Made by a program: the position numbers and the translations under genes. From the NCBI RefSeq assembly GCF_021391495.1, contig NZ_CP090063.1, positions 6,758,001 to 6,822,000 of the forward strand: a stretch of 64,000 nt of DNA, written 5' to 3'. The notes beneath the pieces are model-generated. The model did not search any database. It saw nothing but the letters and a program-made list of their open reading frames with translations, and was not told where the DNA came from. Positions 63,774-64,000 of this stretch are shown here, one piece after another (position 1 is the first letter of the stretch; each line of letters opens with the position of its first letter). This DNA is from Amycolatopsis acidiphila (GTDB lineage Bacteria > Actinomycetota > Actinomycetes > Mycobacteriales > Pseudonocardiaceae).

Positions 63774-64000
63774 GCACTCCCCAGGCTGGCGGTGTTGAAG
63801 CCGGCACCCGACGTCCCCTTGCCGCGTCGAATGACAGCAATGTGATTACACCCGTGTAATGCGGCCAGGTCAAGCGGAGTAGCGAGTTTGGGGGACCCTG
63901 ATGCCTGATCGCGCAAGGGGACACGCCGACGGCGAGCCAGGCGGATACGACAGACTGGGGGACGTGCAGCGATCAGCGGTCAGACCAAGCCCTGTCTTCC
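63774..64000. other. whiB2 upstream region and window end
   Basis: It holds the whiB2 promoter. From 63901 a plus-strand frame stays open to the window end (MPDRARGHADGEPGG..., or GTG 63964 VQRSAVRPSPVF), but it is too short to judge and does not show a known N-terminus. Confidence 0.4.
63845..63873 (-). promoter_or_regulatory. whiB2 promoter with inverted repeat
   Basis: On the minus strand TTGACC (63873-63868), a 17-nt spacer and TGTAAT (63850-63845) form a good vegetative promoter. ATTACAC (63845-63851) and GTGTAAT (63854-63860) are a perfect 7-bp inverted repeat over the -10 box and spacer, a likely operator. Confidence 0.7.

Noticed and set aside
63901..64000. Start of fbiA/cofD at the window end
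   Set aside because: Synteny would suggest it, but the visible codons do not show the GGVGGA nucleotide-binding start of CofD and the frame is cut.

Overview
This is a 64 kb chromosomal window from a high-GC actinomycete, most likely a member of the Pseudonocardiaceae such as Amycolatopsis. The evidence is the GC content, frequent GTG/TTG starts, many start codons placed 6-8 nt after a TANNNT -10 box (leaderless pattern), two WhiB proteins, an MtrAB-LpqB operon, the actinobacterial fused 2-oxoglutarate dehydrogenase (Kgd) and a SigR/RsrA thiol-stress pair. No rRNA, tRNA, insertion sequence, prophage or CRISPR array was seen. The genus is an inference; the family-level placement is firmer.

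Region 1 (0-21.2 kb) is a mixed metabolic block: alanine dehydrogenase; a two-gene ABC-2 exporter; a giant fused heterodimeric-type ABC exporter; a membrane-bound KAP-like P-loop NTPase next to a GlcD-type FAD oxidase; Kgd with a strong terminator; a secreted subtilisin; an orphan OpuCA-type ATPase; malic enzyme; an RmlC-type epimerase; and a small secreted protein.

Region 2 (21.2-63.8 kb) keeps the gene order I remember for Mycobacterium tuberculosis Rv3214 to Rv3260c: histidine phosphatase, GNAT, small membrane protein, lipid kinase, whiB1, pdtaS, the 24-residue ribosomal protein bL37, rsrA-sigR, SRAP (HMCES) protein, rsgA, wax-ester synthase family, SpoU methylase, Rv3235-like protein, secA, hpf, comF, lpqB-mtrB-mtrA, tmk, ahcY, amino-acid permease, manA, SIS/TobH protein, manB, DUF3499, zincin-like protein and whiB2. 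Departures from that order are the informative places. aroA is missing between the SRAP gene and rsgA. A decayed lipoprotein gene lies between rsgA and pruA. comF is inverted, and a 35-bp repeat array derived from the lpqB 3' end fills the gap between comF and lpqB. A vapBC toxin-antitoxin pair sits between tmk and ahcY. A polytopic membrane protein with a hydrolase-like fold but replaced catalytic motifs follows ahcY.

Functionally the second block joins redox stress control (SigR/RsrA, WhiB1, WhiB2), envelope and division signalling (MtrAB-LpqB, PdtaS), protein export (SecA), ribosome maintenance (RsgA, Hpf, bL37) and mannose activation for glycan synthesis (ManA, TobH, ManB). The best regulatory signals read directly from the bases are a consensus SigR promoter ahead of sigR, an inverted repeat over the vapB promoter, a -35/-10 pair with an inverted repeat ahead of whiB2, and a palindrome between the divergent thioesterase and phosphatase genes.
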